Origin: Bradyrhizobium sp. CCBAU 53340
GTDB taxonomy: Bacteria; Pseudomonadota; Alphaproteobacteria; Rhizobiales; Xanthobacteraceae
Reading direction: 5' to 3'
Assembly (NCBI RefSeq): GCF_015291645.1
Contig: NZ_CP030055.1
Location: 7,462,501-7,526,500, forward strand
DNA: 64,000 nucleotides
Part shown: piece after piece, positions 44,782 through 53,334 of the stretch
How the letters are laid out: each line of letters starts with the position of its first letter
How positions within the stretch are numbered: position 1 is the stretch's first letter
Translations under genes and position numbers: made by a program
Notes under the pieces: model-generated
What the model saw: the letters and a program-made list of their open reading frames with translations, nothing else
What the model was told of the DNA's origin: nothing
Databases searched by the model: none

Positions 44782-45695
44782 CGACGGTTGGCCGGAAACA
44801 GCCCCTCCGGCCGCACCACCAGCACGATTGCCATCAGAAGATAGATCAGCATCGAGGACAGCGCGGGCGCGGCGGTCGAGGCAGCGGCGCCGCTCAGCAC
44901 CTGCCGGAGCAGATTGGGCAGGAAGGCGCGGCCCAGCGTATCGATCATCCCGACGAAGATCGCGGCGAGGAATGCACCGCGAATCGAGCCGATGCCGCCG
45001 ATCACGATGATGACGAAGGCGAGGATTAGGATGTTCTCGCCCATGCCGATCTGCACGGTGAGGATCGGCGCCTGCATCAGGCCGGCGAGGCCGGCGAGCG
45101 CGGCGCCCAAGCCGAACACCAGCGTGTAAAGCAACTTGATGTTGATGCCGAGCGCGCCGATCATCTCGCGGTTGGAGGCGCCAGCGCGGATCAGCATGCC
45201 GATGCGGGTGCGCATTACGCCAAGATAGAGCAAGAGCGCCACCAGCAGCGCCACGATGATGATCGCCAGGCGATAGGCGGGATAATGGATGCCAGGCAGG
45301 ATCGGCACCGGCACGGTGAGCCAGCCCGGCAGCGGCAGCGCGAGACCGGCCGGCCCCCAGATCAGGCGCACGGCTTCGTTGAAGAACAGGATCAGGCCGA
45401 AGGTCGCGAGCACGTGGTCGAGATGGTCGCGGCCGTAAAGATGCCGTAGCGCGCTCATCTCCAGCACGATGCCGAGCACGAGCGTCGCACCGAGCGCCAG
45501 CAGCGCCCCGAGCAGGAAGCTGCCGGTCCACGCCGCGAAGGTGGCGGCGAAATAGGCGCCCATCATGTAGAGCGAGCCGTGCGCGAGGTTGACGAGATCC
45601 ATGATCCCGAACACCAGCGTCAGGCCGGCGGCGAGCAGGAACAGCAGCAGGCCGAACTGCAATCCGTTCAGGAACTGTTCGACGACGAGCAGCAT
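44778..45695 (-). CDS. Branched-chain-type ABC permease (LivH)
   Basis: A 305-residue LivH permease with eight to nine hydrophobic segments: GLLLFLLAAGLTLVFGIMDLVNLAHGSLYMMGAYFA is the typical first third, and IRAGASNREMIGALGIN the cytoplasmic loop. It starts the minus-strand importer operon. No regulator or binding protein is adjacent. Confidence 0.93.
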   Translation of the reverse strand: MLLVVEQFLNGLQFGLLLFLLAAGLTLVFGIMDLVNLAHGSLYMMGAYFAATFAAWTGSFLLGALLALGATLVLGIVLEMSALRHLYGRDHLDHVLATFGLILFFNEAVRLIWGPAGLALPLPGWLTVPVPILPGIHYPAYRLAIIIVALLVALLLYLGVMRTRIGMLIRAGASNREMIGALGINIKLLYTLVFGLGAALAGLAGLMQAPILTVQIGMGENILILAFVIIVIGGIGSIRGAFLAAIFVGMIDTLGRAFLPNLLRQVLSGAAASTAAPALSSMLIYLLMAIVLVVRPEGLFPANRR

Positions 45696-45930
45696 CAGAA
45701 CTCTCTCAGGCGCACGCGGACACGCGCCGATGTTCGAACACAGTCGCCATCAGTCAAAGAGCTCCCCTGCCTCTCCTCAAGGCGGAAAAATGGGTAATGG
45801 CAGTATCGTTCCGAGGCAAGAGTGATTCCACACCAGACATGCACTTTGTTGCATGCCGATGCATGCGATCAGGCTGGGCCCAGCAAGAAGCGCCCGCAAG
45901 ATGCGGCAACCTGCCCCACGCAAACGGTTC

Positions 45931-45959
45931 ACCCTCCCCCCGTTGCCGGGGAGAGGGTG
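45931..45959. repeat. Short family C hairpin
   Basis: ACCCTCCCCC and GGGGAGAGGGT arms. The 295-base gap between the small gene and livH contains only this and probable promoter sequence for livH. Confidence 0.6.
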
Positions 45960-45990
45960 CACGCGAGGGGCAAATGAACGATGGGCAGGC

Positions 45991-46209
45991 CTAGTGCGAC
46001 GTGACCCGGCGGAGCAGATCATCCGGCTCATTGAGTTCGCTGTTGGCCGTGGAGGCCTCCAGCGCCGCCATCCGGAACAGGTAGGCCAGCGTCGCCAGCC
46101 CGGTATCTTCGGCCATCTGCGCCAGTTCGAGCGCCATGTCGGACATGTAGCCCAGATTCTCGTCCTTCGTTTGCGCCATAATCTGGCTATCTCGCATCAT
46201 GTTCGACAT
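45991..46209 (-). CDS. Small protein downstream of luxI (72 aa)
   Basis: A 72-residue acidic, helical protein (MALELAQMAEDTGLATLAYLFRMAALEA) with no motif I recognise. It starts two bases after the luxI stop, so it is co-transcribed and likely translationally coupled. A second ATG at 46176 would give 61 residues. A role in quorum-sensing control or an unrelated housekeeping function cannot be decided. Confidence 0.7.
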   Translation of the reverse strand: MSNMMRDSQIMAQTKDENLGYMSDMALELAQMAEDTGLATLAYLFRMAALEASTANSELNEPDDLLRRVTSH

Positions 46210-46211
46210 TC

Positions 46212-46871
46212 TCAGGCGCTCTTTCGTTGCGCGGCGGTGCGGCCGCAGAGGTTGGCACGGGCGACTGCGTCCAGGCGCGGCCCATCCTGTTGCACGACGG
46301 AAGCCATGCCGATGCGATCATGCAAGCCATCGACCGTCTCCTGGCGAACGTCGATGGTCGCCGCCATGGTCCAAGCGTTCTCCACCAGAGCAGGAAGGCC
46401 AAGCGGGGTCACCACAAAGCCGGCCTCGTGGAAGCGCGGCAACCACCAGGTTTCCATGATCGCGCTGACCTGCGCGATGCCCTGGCCGAGGCAGAATTCC
46501 TGCACGGCCGCCATCAGTTGCAGGTTGAGGGTACCGTCGCGACGGTCGCGTACGACGAAATAGCGCGACCACTCCCAGACCAGCGGATTCGAGGGGCAGC
46601 CACGCACTGCTGCGAGATGCGGGAAGACCTCGCTCATCATCGAAGGCTTGGTCGTCGGATAAAGCCGGTGGCCGCCAACGACGCGGCGCCCCTCCAGCGC
46701 GAGCAGATACACCGTGTCCTCGTTGTCGTAGGAATCGATCTCGCGGCGATCCGGCTTGCGGAGCGTCTCCCATCGCCGTTCTTCGACGAATATGTCGTGG
46801 CGCAGCCGGAAATGCTGCTCGAGTACGTCCTCGTAAAGGTGTCGGTTTAGCGAGGAAATTGCGTGGATCAT
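46212..46871 (-). CDS. Acyl-homoserine lactone synthase (LuxI family, BjaI/BraI-like)
   Basis: A 219-residue LuxI protein. The invariant residues are present: Arg, Phe and Trp in FRLRHDIFVEERRWE, Asp in IDSYDNED, Arg in GGHRLYPT, and Glu/Arg in VWEWSRYFV. The synthase joins an acyl chain to SAM. In this genus, close relatives use acyl- or aryl-CoA (isovaleryl, cinnamoyl, p-coumaroyl) rather than acyl-ACP; which applies here cannot be told. I place the start at 46871, just after GGGGGA, rather than the ATG 12 bases upstream, which is inside a hairpin. Confidence 0.88.
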   Translation of the reverse strand: MIHAISSLNRHLYEDVLEQHFRLRHDIFVEERRWETLRKPDRREIDSYDNEDTVYLLALEGRRVVGGHRLYPTTKPSMMSEVFPHLAAVRGCPSNPLVWEWSRYFVVRDRRDGTLNLQLMAAVQEFCLGQGIAQVSAIMETWWLPRFHEAGFVVTPLGLPALVENAWTMAATIDVRQETVDGLHDRIGMASVVQQDGPRLDAVARANLCGRTAAQRKSA

Positions 46872-46876
46872 GAAAT

Positions 46877-46899
46877 CCCCCATCCAGCTTCAATGGGGG
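46877..46899 (-). promoter_or_regulatory. Hairpin covering the luxI ribosome-binding site
   Basis: On the minus strand CCCCCAT and ATGGGGG form a seven-base-pair stem with a nine-base loop. The 3' arm is the Shine-Dalgarno for luxI. A second perfect hairpin (CTCCGCG/CGCGGAG, loop of six T) lies just upstream at 46904-46923. Confidence 0.6.
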
Positions 46900-46926
46900 T
46901 AACCTCCGCGAAAAAACGCGGAGACG

Positions 46927-46948
46927 GTATTGGGAAATTTCCCAGTAC
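46927..46948 (-). promoter_or_regulatory. lux-box-like palindrome between luxR and luxI
   Basis: The core TGGGAAATTTCCCA (46931-46944) is a perfect palindrome, extended by GTA/TAC on both sides with one mismatched pair. It is centred about 66 bases before the luxI ATG, as expected for a LuxR-type site. Confidence 0.72.
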
Positions 46949-46953
46949 GTCGC

Positions 46954-47682
46954 TTAAGGATTGATGATCTTGTGACGAATCGCGAGCGCAACCGCATGCG
47001 TACGGTTGACGGCACCGAGCTTGCGCGCAGCAGTTGCAAGATGCTCCTCGGCGGTACGCTGCGTGATATGCAGGATCTCGCCGATCTCCCAGGCCGACTT
47101 GCCCTGTGACGCCCACGCGATCACTTCGCGCTCTCGCGGGGTGAGGCGCGTCGATTGCCGCGGCGCCGGATCGAGCAGACGACGAATGTGGTCGAAGCCG
47201 TACATCGCCATCAGATGCAGAGCCGGCTTGCTGCGAGCATTGAGATCAAGATGGACGCCGCCGAGTGACACCGCGGCCTCATAGCCGGTGAGCCCGTGGA
47301 TGGGCACGATGAAGCCGCGCGACATCCGAAAATCGGTGGCGCGGTTCATCACCTCGGCGGCATCGGGCTCGCGTTCGGCATCATATGGCGCTTCCGACCA
47401 TTCGAACGGGTTGACCGACAGCCGGCACAGCCTCACCACCGGATCGGCGCGGTCGTAGTTGTTCTGTGTATAGAGACTGAACCACCCTGCCGGCCAGCGC
47501 TTGGCAAGCACCATCTGCGCAAATCGCTGATCGGGATTCGGCAGGCCTGTCACGATGATGGTTTCGAAGCCGAAGCGACCGAATGCCATCTCGAGCGCGT
47601 CCATGGCGTCCGGGACCTTCTCATAGGTTCCCAGCCCCTCGATAAAATCCAGCGCTTCGCGGCCATAATCGACGGCGGACAT
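46954..47682 (-). CDS. LuxR-family quorum-sensing regulator (BjaR/BraR-like)
   Basis: A 242-residue protein with an autoinducer-binding domain (about 20-165; WPAGWFSLYTQNNYDRADPVVRL is typical) and a LuxR helix-turn-helix (LTPREREVIAWASQGKSAWEIGEILHITQRTAEEHLATAARKL). It lies directly upstream of luxI on the same strand. The ATG at 47682 is favoured over an upstream start because family homology begins there. It probably binds the palindrome at 46927-46948. Confidence 0.92.
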   Translation of the reverse strand: MSAVDYGREALDFIEGLGTYEKVPDAMDALEMAFGRFGFETIIVTGLPNPDQRFAQMVLAKRWPAGWFSLYTQNNYDRADPVVRLCRLSVNPFEWSEAPYDAEREPDAAEVMNRATDFRMSRGFIVPIHGLTGYEAAVSLGGVHLDLNARSKPALHLMAMYGFDHIRRLLDPAPRQSTRLTPREREVIAWASQGKSAWEIGEILHITQRTAEEHLATAARKLGAVNRTHAVALAIRHKIINP

Positions 47683-47851
47683 CGGTGCGTTTTCCTGCCC
47701 CTCGCCGCTTCCGTATAGCACGTCTTGGAGCGCCGCCTCAATTCATCGCGCCCGTAATTTACCGGTGTGGCGCTGGCACCGAAGATTTAATCTACTTGTG
47801 GAGGAAGTGGCGTGCCGTTACATCCAAGGCGTCTAAAGCGAGACCACCACG

Positions 47852-48028
47852 ATGGAAGACGAGAACATCGCCCTCAACAGCGTGCTCGGCCTGGAATTGA
47901 ACCGCGTGTTTTTCGCCGTCCGCGAGACGGCAAACAAGCAGAAGATCATCGAGTTCGCGCGAGACGTGCTGCAAAGCGAACGTCCCAAGCTCGTCGACAG
48001 CGCCTCGCCGGAAAAGCCCGCGAGCTAG
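47852..48028 (+). CDS. Small conserved-looking protein (58 aa)
   Basis: An ATG-started frame of 58 residues, MEDENIALNSVLGLELNR at the N-terminus, then a helical VFFAVRETANKQKIIEFARDVLQ and a polar tail. Codon bias is that of real genes and there is no overlapping alternative. I do not recognise a family. It is divergent from luxR, so it may share its control region. Confidence 0.55.
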   Translation: MEDENIALNSVLGLELNRVFFAVRETANKQKIIEFARDVLQSERPKLVDSASPEKPAS

Positions 48029-48240
48029 CACGGAGGTCGCAGCAGATCGCGCCGGTTCAGCCGATCGCGCGACGATGCCCTTCGATGCGGGCGCTGGACT
48101 TTCTCGAAACAGCGTAACTGCGAAGTTACCCGTCCTTCCCCACTCCCATTAAAGCTCCACTTCCCGCTGGATGACATCCCGGCTGTCGTGAGATGATCGC
48201 CGCCACGATCTCTTTCGGATGCCAGGGACTTCTCAAGACC

Positions 48241-49179
48241 ATGATGACGCTGCGCCAGGTTGAAGTGATCCGTGCCGTGATGGTGACGGGCACCATCGGC
48301 GGTGCGGCGAAGCTGCTGAACGTCTCGGCGCCGGGGATCAGCCGGCTGGTCAAATATACCGAGCGCTCCCTCGGTATCCGCTTCTTCCAGCGCCAGAACG
48401 GCCGCTACTTCCCGACGCCGGAAGCCGAGAACATTTTCGAACAGATCAACGGCGTCTACAAAAAGGTCGATGACCTCTCCGAGATCATCTCCAAGATCGG
48501 TCGCGGCGGCTTGTCGGAGCTCCGCATCGGCTCGGTGCCGAGCATCTCGCAGGTGATGGTGCCGCGTGCGATCGAGCGCGTCCGCCGCCGCTACCCCGAT
48601 CTCGGCATCGACATCAACATCCTCAAGCTCGAGGAAGCCATCGACTACCTCCTGCTCGGCCGCGGCGAGTGCGTGGCGATGAGCTACCGGCTCGAGCATT
48701 CCGGGCTCGACTTCATGCCGCTGGCCTCGGGCGAGCTCTATTGCATCGTGCCGCCGGGCCATGAGCTTGCCGGCCGCAAGCAGGTCTCCGCCGCCGAGAT
48801 CACCCGCTACCCGTTGATCGGCATCGATCCCAACGATCCCTACGGCCGGATCATGGCCGAGATGTTCGCGCGCCATAAGCTCGACTACAACATCACCATC
48901 CGCGCGCGCTTCGGCACCACGGTCTGCGCGCTGGTGAAGGCGGGGCTTGGCATCGCCATCATCGACCAGTTCACGGTGGCCCATGGCGGCTATCCCGGCA
49001 TCGAGCTCATCAAGATCACCGAGCCGACGCGGTTCGATACCTATATCGCGGTCAAGCGCGGTGCGCCGCTGTCGCTCCACGTCGAGTATTTCATCGAATC
49101 CCTGCGCGCCGAGATGCGCGCGGTCGAGCCGTCCCGCGGCAACGGCAAGGCCGCCCCGGCACGCGGGCGGAAGAAATAA
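48241..49179 (+). CDS. LysR-family regulator of the shikimate operon
   Basis: A 312-residue LysR protein. The helix-turn-helix covers MMTLRQVEVIRAVMVTGTIGGAAKLLNVSAPGISRLVKYTE. The effector domain runs from about residue 90 to 300 with LSELRIGSVPSISQVMVPRAIERV. It precedes the shikimate dehydrogenase gene by 142 bases on the same strand, so it is the likely activator of the operon (a QuiR role). I chose 48241 over an upstream ATG because homology starts there. Confidence 0.9.
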   Translation: MMTLRQVEVIRAVMVTGTIGGAAKLLNVSAPGISRLVKYTERSLGIRFFQRQNGRYFPTPEAENIFEQINGVYKKVDDLSEIISKIGRGGLSELRIGSVPSISQVMVPRAIERVRRRYPDLGIDINILKLEEAIDYLLLGRGECVAMSYRLEHSGLDFMPLASGELYCIVPPGHELAGRKQVSAAEITRYPLIGIDPNDPYGRIMAEMFARHKLDYNITIRARFGTTVCALVKAGLGIAIIDQFTVAHGGYPGIELIKITEPTRFDTYIAVKRGAPLSLHVEYFIESLRAEMRAVEPSRGNGKAAPARGRKK

Positions 49180-49321
49180 CATGATGTTAGGTTTGCCGGA
49201 CAAAAGGGTAATTGTGTTAGGCAGGGGAAAGATTATCGTCGCGGCTGAAGCCCCTTGGAATTGGGCGGATTTCGCCGCTAATGGCCGGGACCGAACGCCC
49301 CCAACGAGACGATAGCGAACC

Positions 49322-50200
49322 ATGTCGAAGCGCGGATACGCCGCCAGCAAAAAGCTCCTCACCGGCCTGATCGGGGCGCCGATCGCGCATTCCGCATCCC
49401 CCGCCATGCATGAGCGCGCCGCCGAGGCGCTTGGCCTGCGCGGCCATTACCAGCTCATCGAGGTCGCCGGCGCTGATACGACCGGGCTCAGCATGATGCT
49501 CGAGGGCGTGCGGCGGCTCGGCTTTGCCGGTGTCAACGTCACCTTCCCTTATAAGGAGGCGGTGGTGCCGCTGCTCGACGAGCTGGCACCGGCTGCGGCG
49601 ACCATGGCGGCCGTCAATACCGTCGTCGTGAGGGACGGCCGGCTGATCGGCCACAACACCGACACGACGGGCTTTGCGCGCGCCGTCGCGCCGCTGCTGG
49701 CTTCGTCCGGAAATGCGGTGGCGGTCATCGGCACCGGCGGCGTCGGCAAGGCGATCGCCTTTGCACTGGCGAGCCTGAAAGTGACGGACCTCCGGATCTT
49801 CGACAGCGAGCCGGCGCGGGCCGAGAAGCTCGCCGCGCTGCTGGCCAAGCACGGTGGTGCACGGGTCGCCCGAAGTGTCGAGGAGGCGCTTGATGGCGCA
49901 ACCGGCCTCGTCAACGGCACACCCGTCGGCATGCTGCCGAACCGGGACACGCCGGTCCCCCCGGCGCTGCTGCGCGAAAATATGTGGGTCGCCGACGCCG
50001 TTTACTCACCGCTGATCACGCCGCTGCTGGCAGCCGCACAGGCCAAGGGCGCACGGATCATGACCGGGCGGGAGCTTGCGATCTATCAGGCCGCCGACGC
50101 CTTCGAACTGTTCACCGGCCTTGCCCCATCGACGGAAGTCATGGGAGAGGCTTTTGACGCCGTGATGGCCGCGCGCAGCGCCGCCTATCAGGCAGCTTGA
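49322..50200 (+). CDS. Shikimate/quinate dehydrogenase (AroE family)
   Basis: A 292-residue AroE-type enzyme. The substrate site is GAPIAHSASPAMHERAA and GVNVTFPYKEAV; the catalytic Lys is in YKE and Asp in IGHNTDTTGF; the cofactor motif is VIGTGGVGKAIAFAL. As the first enzyme gene in a catabolic operon with a 3-dehydroshikimate dehydratase, it probably oxidises shikimate (or quinate) rather than serving biosynthesis. Length is typical. Confidence 0.88.
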   Translation: MSKRGYAASKKLLTGLIGAPIAHSASPAMHERAAEALGLRGHYQLIEVAGADTTGLSMMLEGVRRLGFAGVNVTFPYKEAVVPLLDELAPAAATMAAVNTVVVRDGRLIGHNTDTTGFARAVAPLLASSGNAVAVIGTGGVGKAIAFALASLKVTDLRIFDSEPARAEKLAALLAKHGGARVARSVEEALDGATGLVNGTPVGMLPNRDTPVPPALLRENMWVADAVYSPLITPLLAAAQAKGARIMTGRELAIYQAADAFELFTGLAPSTEVMGEAFDAVMAARSAAYQAA

Positions 50201-50255
50201 GGCAAAGCGGCCGGACACAAGGCCGCTTGCAAAATTGAAACGGGAGGAGAGGACG

Positions 50256-51386
50256 ATGAAATCAACGCTACTGGTGGGCGCGCTGCTCACCGCAATCACG
50301 ACCACGAGCGCCTTCGCACAGGCCATCAAGCTTGCCGATGTCGCCGAGCTTTCGGGCGGCGGCGCCACCGTCGGCACCAACTGGAAGAACGGCATCGATC
50401 TCGCGATCGAGGAGATCAACGCCAAGGGCGGCGTGCTCGGCCACAAGCTCGAGGTCACCCATGCCGACTCACAGTCGAACCCGGGCGTGGCGCGCGCGCA
50501 GGTGCAGAAGGCGCTCGACGCCGAACCCTATGTGCTGCTCGGACCCGGCTATTCCGGCTCGGTCAAGGTCACGGCGCCGCTCGCGGCCGAAGCCGGCATT
50601 ACCCAGATCATGGGCGGCGAAGCCGCCGAACTGACACAAGCCGGCAACAAGTTCCTGTTCCGGACCTCATTCGGCCAGCAATCCTCGATGCCGAAGGTCG
50701 CAAAGTACATTCACGACGACATGAAGGCGAAATCGGTCGCAGTGGTCTGGGTCAACAACGACTTTGGCCGCGGCGGACGCGACGTCGTGACCAAGGAGCT
50801 TGAGCGACTCGGCTCCAAGGTCGTCGCCGATCTCTCCACCGAAGCGGGCCAGGCCGATTTCGCCGCCGACGTCGGCAAGATCAAGGCCGCCAATCCCGAC
50901 GCCGTGTTCGTCTACCTCAATGAAGAAGAGAGCGCGCGCATCCTGAAGGAGTTGAAGCGCCAGGGCGTCACCGCGCCGCTGATGGGCGAGACCACGCTGA
51001 TCGGCCAGAAGGTGATCGAGCTCGCGGGCGACGCCGCCAACGGCGCCCGCGGCCATGTCGGCCTCACCACGGATGCGCCGGTCGAGTTGATCAAGGGTTT
51101 CCGCGACCGCTTCTCGAAGAAGTACAATTACGTCCCTGACCATAACGGCCTGAAGGGCTACCTCGCTGTCTACATGGTGAAGGCCACCACCGAGAAGATG
51201 GGCAAGGTCGATTCCAAAGCGTTCGCCGACACGTTGCACGGCCTGACGATCAAGGCCTCCGAGGAGCCGGGAATTCTGATGGACGTCACCTTCGATGCGA
51301 ACGGCGACATCGATCGCCAGAGCTTCCTGGTCGAGGTGGTCGACGGCAAGCAGGTGGTGAAGCAGGTGTTGCCTAAACTGAAGTGA
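50256..51386 (+). CDS. ABC transporter binding protein for shikimate/quinate (inferred)
   Basis: A 376-residue Leu/Ile/Val-binding-type protein (peripla_BP_6). Signal peptide TLLVGALLTAITTTSAFAQA; mature region begins IKLADVAELSGGGATVGTNWKNGIDLA. GGGAGGAGAGGACG gives a strong ribosome site. Lying between AroE-like and permease genes, it probably binds shikimate, quinate or dehydroshikimate. Confidence 0.9.
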   Translation: MKSTLLVGALLTAITTTSAFAQAIKLADVAELSGGGATVGTNWKNGIDLAIEEINAKGGVLGHKLEVTHADSQSNPGVARAQVQKALDAEPYVLLGPGYSGSVKVTAPLAAEAGITQIMGGEAAELTQAGNKFLFRTSFGQQSSMPKVAKYIHDDMKAKSVAVVWVNNDFGRGGRDVVTKELERLGSKVVADLSTEAGQADFAADVGKIKAANPDAVFVYLNEEESARILKELKRQGVTAPLMGETTLIGQKVIELAGDAANGARGHVGLTTDAPVELIKGFRDRFSKKYNYVPDHNGLKGYLAVYMVKATTEKMGKVDSKAFADTLHGLTIKASEEPGILMDVTFDANGDIDRQSFLVEVVDGKQVVKQVLPKLK

Positions 51387-51398
51387 GGCTCTCTTCCT

Positions 51399-51427
51399 CC
51401 CTCTCCCCGTAAGAACGGGGAGAGGGA
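51399..51427. repeat. Short family C hairpin in the operon
   Basis: CCCTCTCCCCGT and ACGGGGAGAGGG arms, between the binding protein and its permease. It could lower expression of the permease genes relative to the binding protein. Confidence 0.7.
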
Positions 51428-51463
51428 GACGACAGAGGGAAGACGGAGCGACGAGAGGGGAAA

Positions 51464-52339
51464 ATGTCCAATCTGTTCGATCTCCTGGTCGCGGGCCTCG
51501 CCACTGGCGCGATCTACGCGCTGGTTGCGGTCGGCTTCACGCTGCTGTGGCAGACCTCGCAGACCATCAATTTCGCGCAAGGCGAGTTCGTGATGCTGCC
51601 GGCGTTCTTGATGCTGGCGGCGATGCATGTCGGCGCGCCGTTCTGGCTCGCGATCATCCTCGGCATCCTGCTCTCGATGATCCTGCTGGGCCTCGCCTTC
51701 AAGATGTTGCTGGTCGATCCGATGATGCGCCACGGCGTGCTGCCGCTGGCGATCGCGACCATGGCGCTCGCCATCGGCATCAAGGAAGCCGTCAAACAGT
51801 TCTTCAGCGCGGAGGCTTCGCCCTTCCCGTCGATCGTGCCGACCGGTGACATCTCCGTCCTCGGCCACGCCGTCTCGCTGCAAAGCATCGGCGTCCTCGT
51901 CGTCGCGATCCTGGCTGTCTTCGGCCTGACCACCCTGCTCAATCGCACCTCGCTCGGCCACCAGATGCAGGCGGCCGCCCAGAACCCGACGGTTGCGCGC
52001 ATCATCGGCGTGCCGGTCGAGCGCATGATCCTGCTGACCTTCCTGATCAACGCCTTCCTGGTGGCGCTGGCCTCGCTCCTGATCACGCCGATTTATCTGG
52101 CCAAGTTTTCAAGCGGTGAAGTGCTGGGCCAGGCCGCCTTCATCGCCGCGATCGTCGGCGGCTTCAATCAGGTGCGGGGCGCCATCGCCGGCGGCCTCTT
52201 GATCGGCGTGCTCGACAATCTCGCGGCCGCCTATGTCTCGACGCAGTACCGCGCCGCCGTACCCATGATCTTCCTGATCGCCGTCATCCTGTTTCGGCCG
52301 CAAGGACTGCTCGGCCGCGCCGAGGAGCGCACGGTATGA
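51464..52339 (+). CDS. ABC permease LivH (shikimate operon)
   Basis: A 291-residue permease with about eight hydrophobic segments; ATGAIYALVAVGFTLLWQTSQTINFAQGEFVMLPAF is the LivH signature. The stop overlaps the next ATG (four bases). GAGGGGAAA precedes its own ATG. Confidence 0.93.
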   Translation: MSNLFDLLVAGLATGAIYALVAVGFTLLWQTSQTINFAQGEFVMLPAFLMLAAMHVGAPFWLAIILGILLSMILLGLAFKMLLVDPMMRHGVLPLAIATMALAIGIKEAVKQFFSAEASPFPSIVPTGDISVLGHAVSLQSIGVLVVAILAVFGLTTLLNRTSLGHQMQAAAQNPTVARIIGVPVERMILLTFLINAFLVALASLLITPIYLAKFSSGEVLGQAAFIAAIVGGFNQVRGAIAGGLLIGVLDNLAAAYVSTQYRAAVPMIFLIAVILFRPQGLLGRAEERTV

Positions 52340-53334
52340 GCGGCTACGCCAAACCCCTGAAGATCGCGCTCGGCCTCATCGTCATCGCCGGCCTGATCGT
52401 CGTTCCCATGAACTTCAACCGCTACGGCCTGTTCATCCTGAGCCAATGGGCGGTGATGACCATCGCGGCGATGGGCCTCAACCTCACGCTTGGCTATGCC
52501 GGCCAGGTCTCGCTGGCACAGGGCGCCTTCGTTGGCATCGGCGCCTATGCAGCGGCGATCATGACGACCCATGGTTGGCCGCTGCCGGCGGCAATTGCAG
52601 TCGCGATCGTGCTGAGCTTCGGCGTCGGCTGGGTGCTTGGCTATCCCGCGCTACGCGTGCAGCACCATTACCTCGCCTTTGTGACGCTTGCCTTCTCCAC
52701 CCTCGCCTTCCTGGTGTTCCGCAACGAGAGCTGGCTCACCGGCGGTATCTACGGCATCTCCGGCATTCCGCGGCCGCACATCTTCGGCGTCGCGACCAAC
52801 AAGCCGCTGCCGTTCTACTATGTCTGCCTCGGCTCGCTTGCGATCGTCTCGCTGGCGGTGTGGTGGCTGATCCGCTCGCCCTGGGGCCGCGCCTTCATGG
52901 CCCTGCGCGAGAATCCCCTGCGCGCGCAATCGCTCGGCATCGATACCCGCCGCTACACGCTGATGGCGTTCGCGATCGGCTCGGCGCTCGGCGGCATCGC
53001 CGGCGCACTCTATGCGCCGCTGACGCAGTATATCGATCCCGTTCCGTTCAACCTGTCGCTCTCGCTCGATCTCTTGATGATGGTGATCGTCGGCGGCGCC
53101 GGTTTCTATTTCGGTCCGTTGCTCGGCGCGATGATCGCGGTGCTGCTGCCGGAATGGCTGCGCTTCACCGAAGGTTATTATCTGATGCTCTACGCAATCG
53201 CGGTGATGGCACTGCTGATCTGGTCGCCGACGGGCATTCTGGGAATTCTCGACCGCTACTTGGCCGCGCGGCGCACGAAAGCGGCTTCTGCGCTGCGTGC
53301 CGTCGCAAAGTCGCGCCTGGAGACGGTGCAATGA
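52336..53334 (+). CDS. ABC permease LivM (shikimate operon)
   Basis: A 332-residue permease with about ten hydrophobic segments: AAMGLNLTLGYAGQVSLAQGAFVGIGAYAAAIM and YPALRVQHHYLAFVTLAFSTLAFLV. Overlaps by four bases at both ends with livH and livG, indicating tight coupling. Confidence 0.93.
   Translation: MSGYAKPLKIALGLIVIAGLIVVPMNFNRYGLFILSQWAVMTIAAMGLNLTLGYAGQVSLAQGAFVGIGAYAAAIMTTHGWPLPAAIAVAIVLSFGVGWVLGYPALRVQHHYLAFVTLAFSTLAFLVFRNESWLTGGIYGISGIPRPHIFGVATNKPLPFYYVCLGSLAIVSLAVWWLIRSPWGRAFMALRENPLRAQSLGIDTRRYTLMAFAIGSALGGIAGALYAPLTQYIDPVPFNLSLSLDLLMMVIVGGAGFYFGPLLGAMIAVLLPEWLRFTEGYYLMLYAIAVMALLIWSPTGILGILDRYLAARRTKAASALRAVAKSRLETVQ

Noticed and set aside
46872..46883. ATG at 46883 as the luxI start
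   Set aside because: It lies inside the hairpin and lacks a ribosome site; the ATG at 46871 follows GGGGGA.
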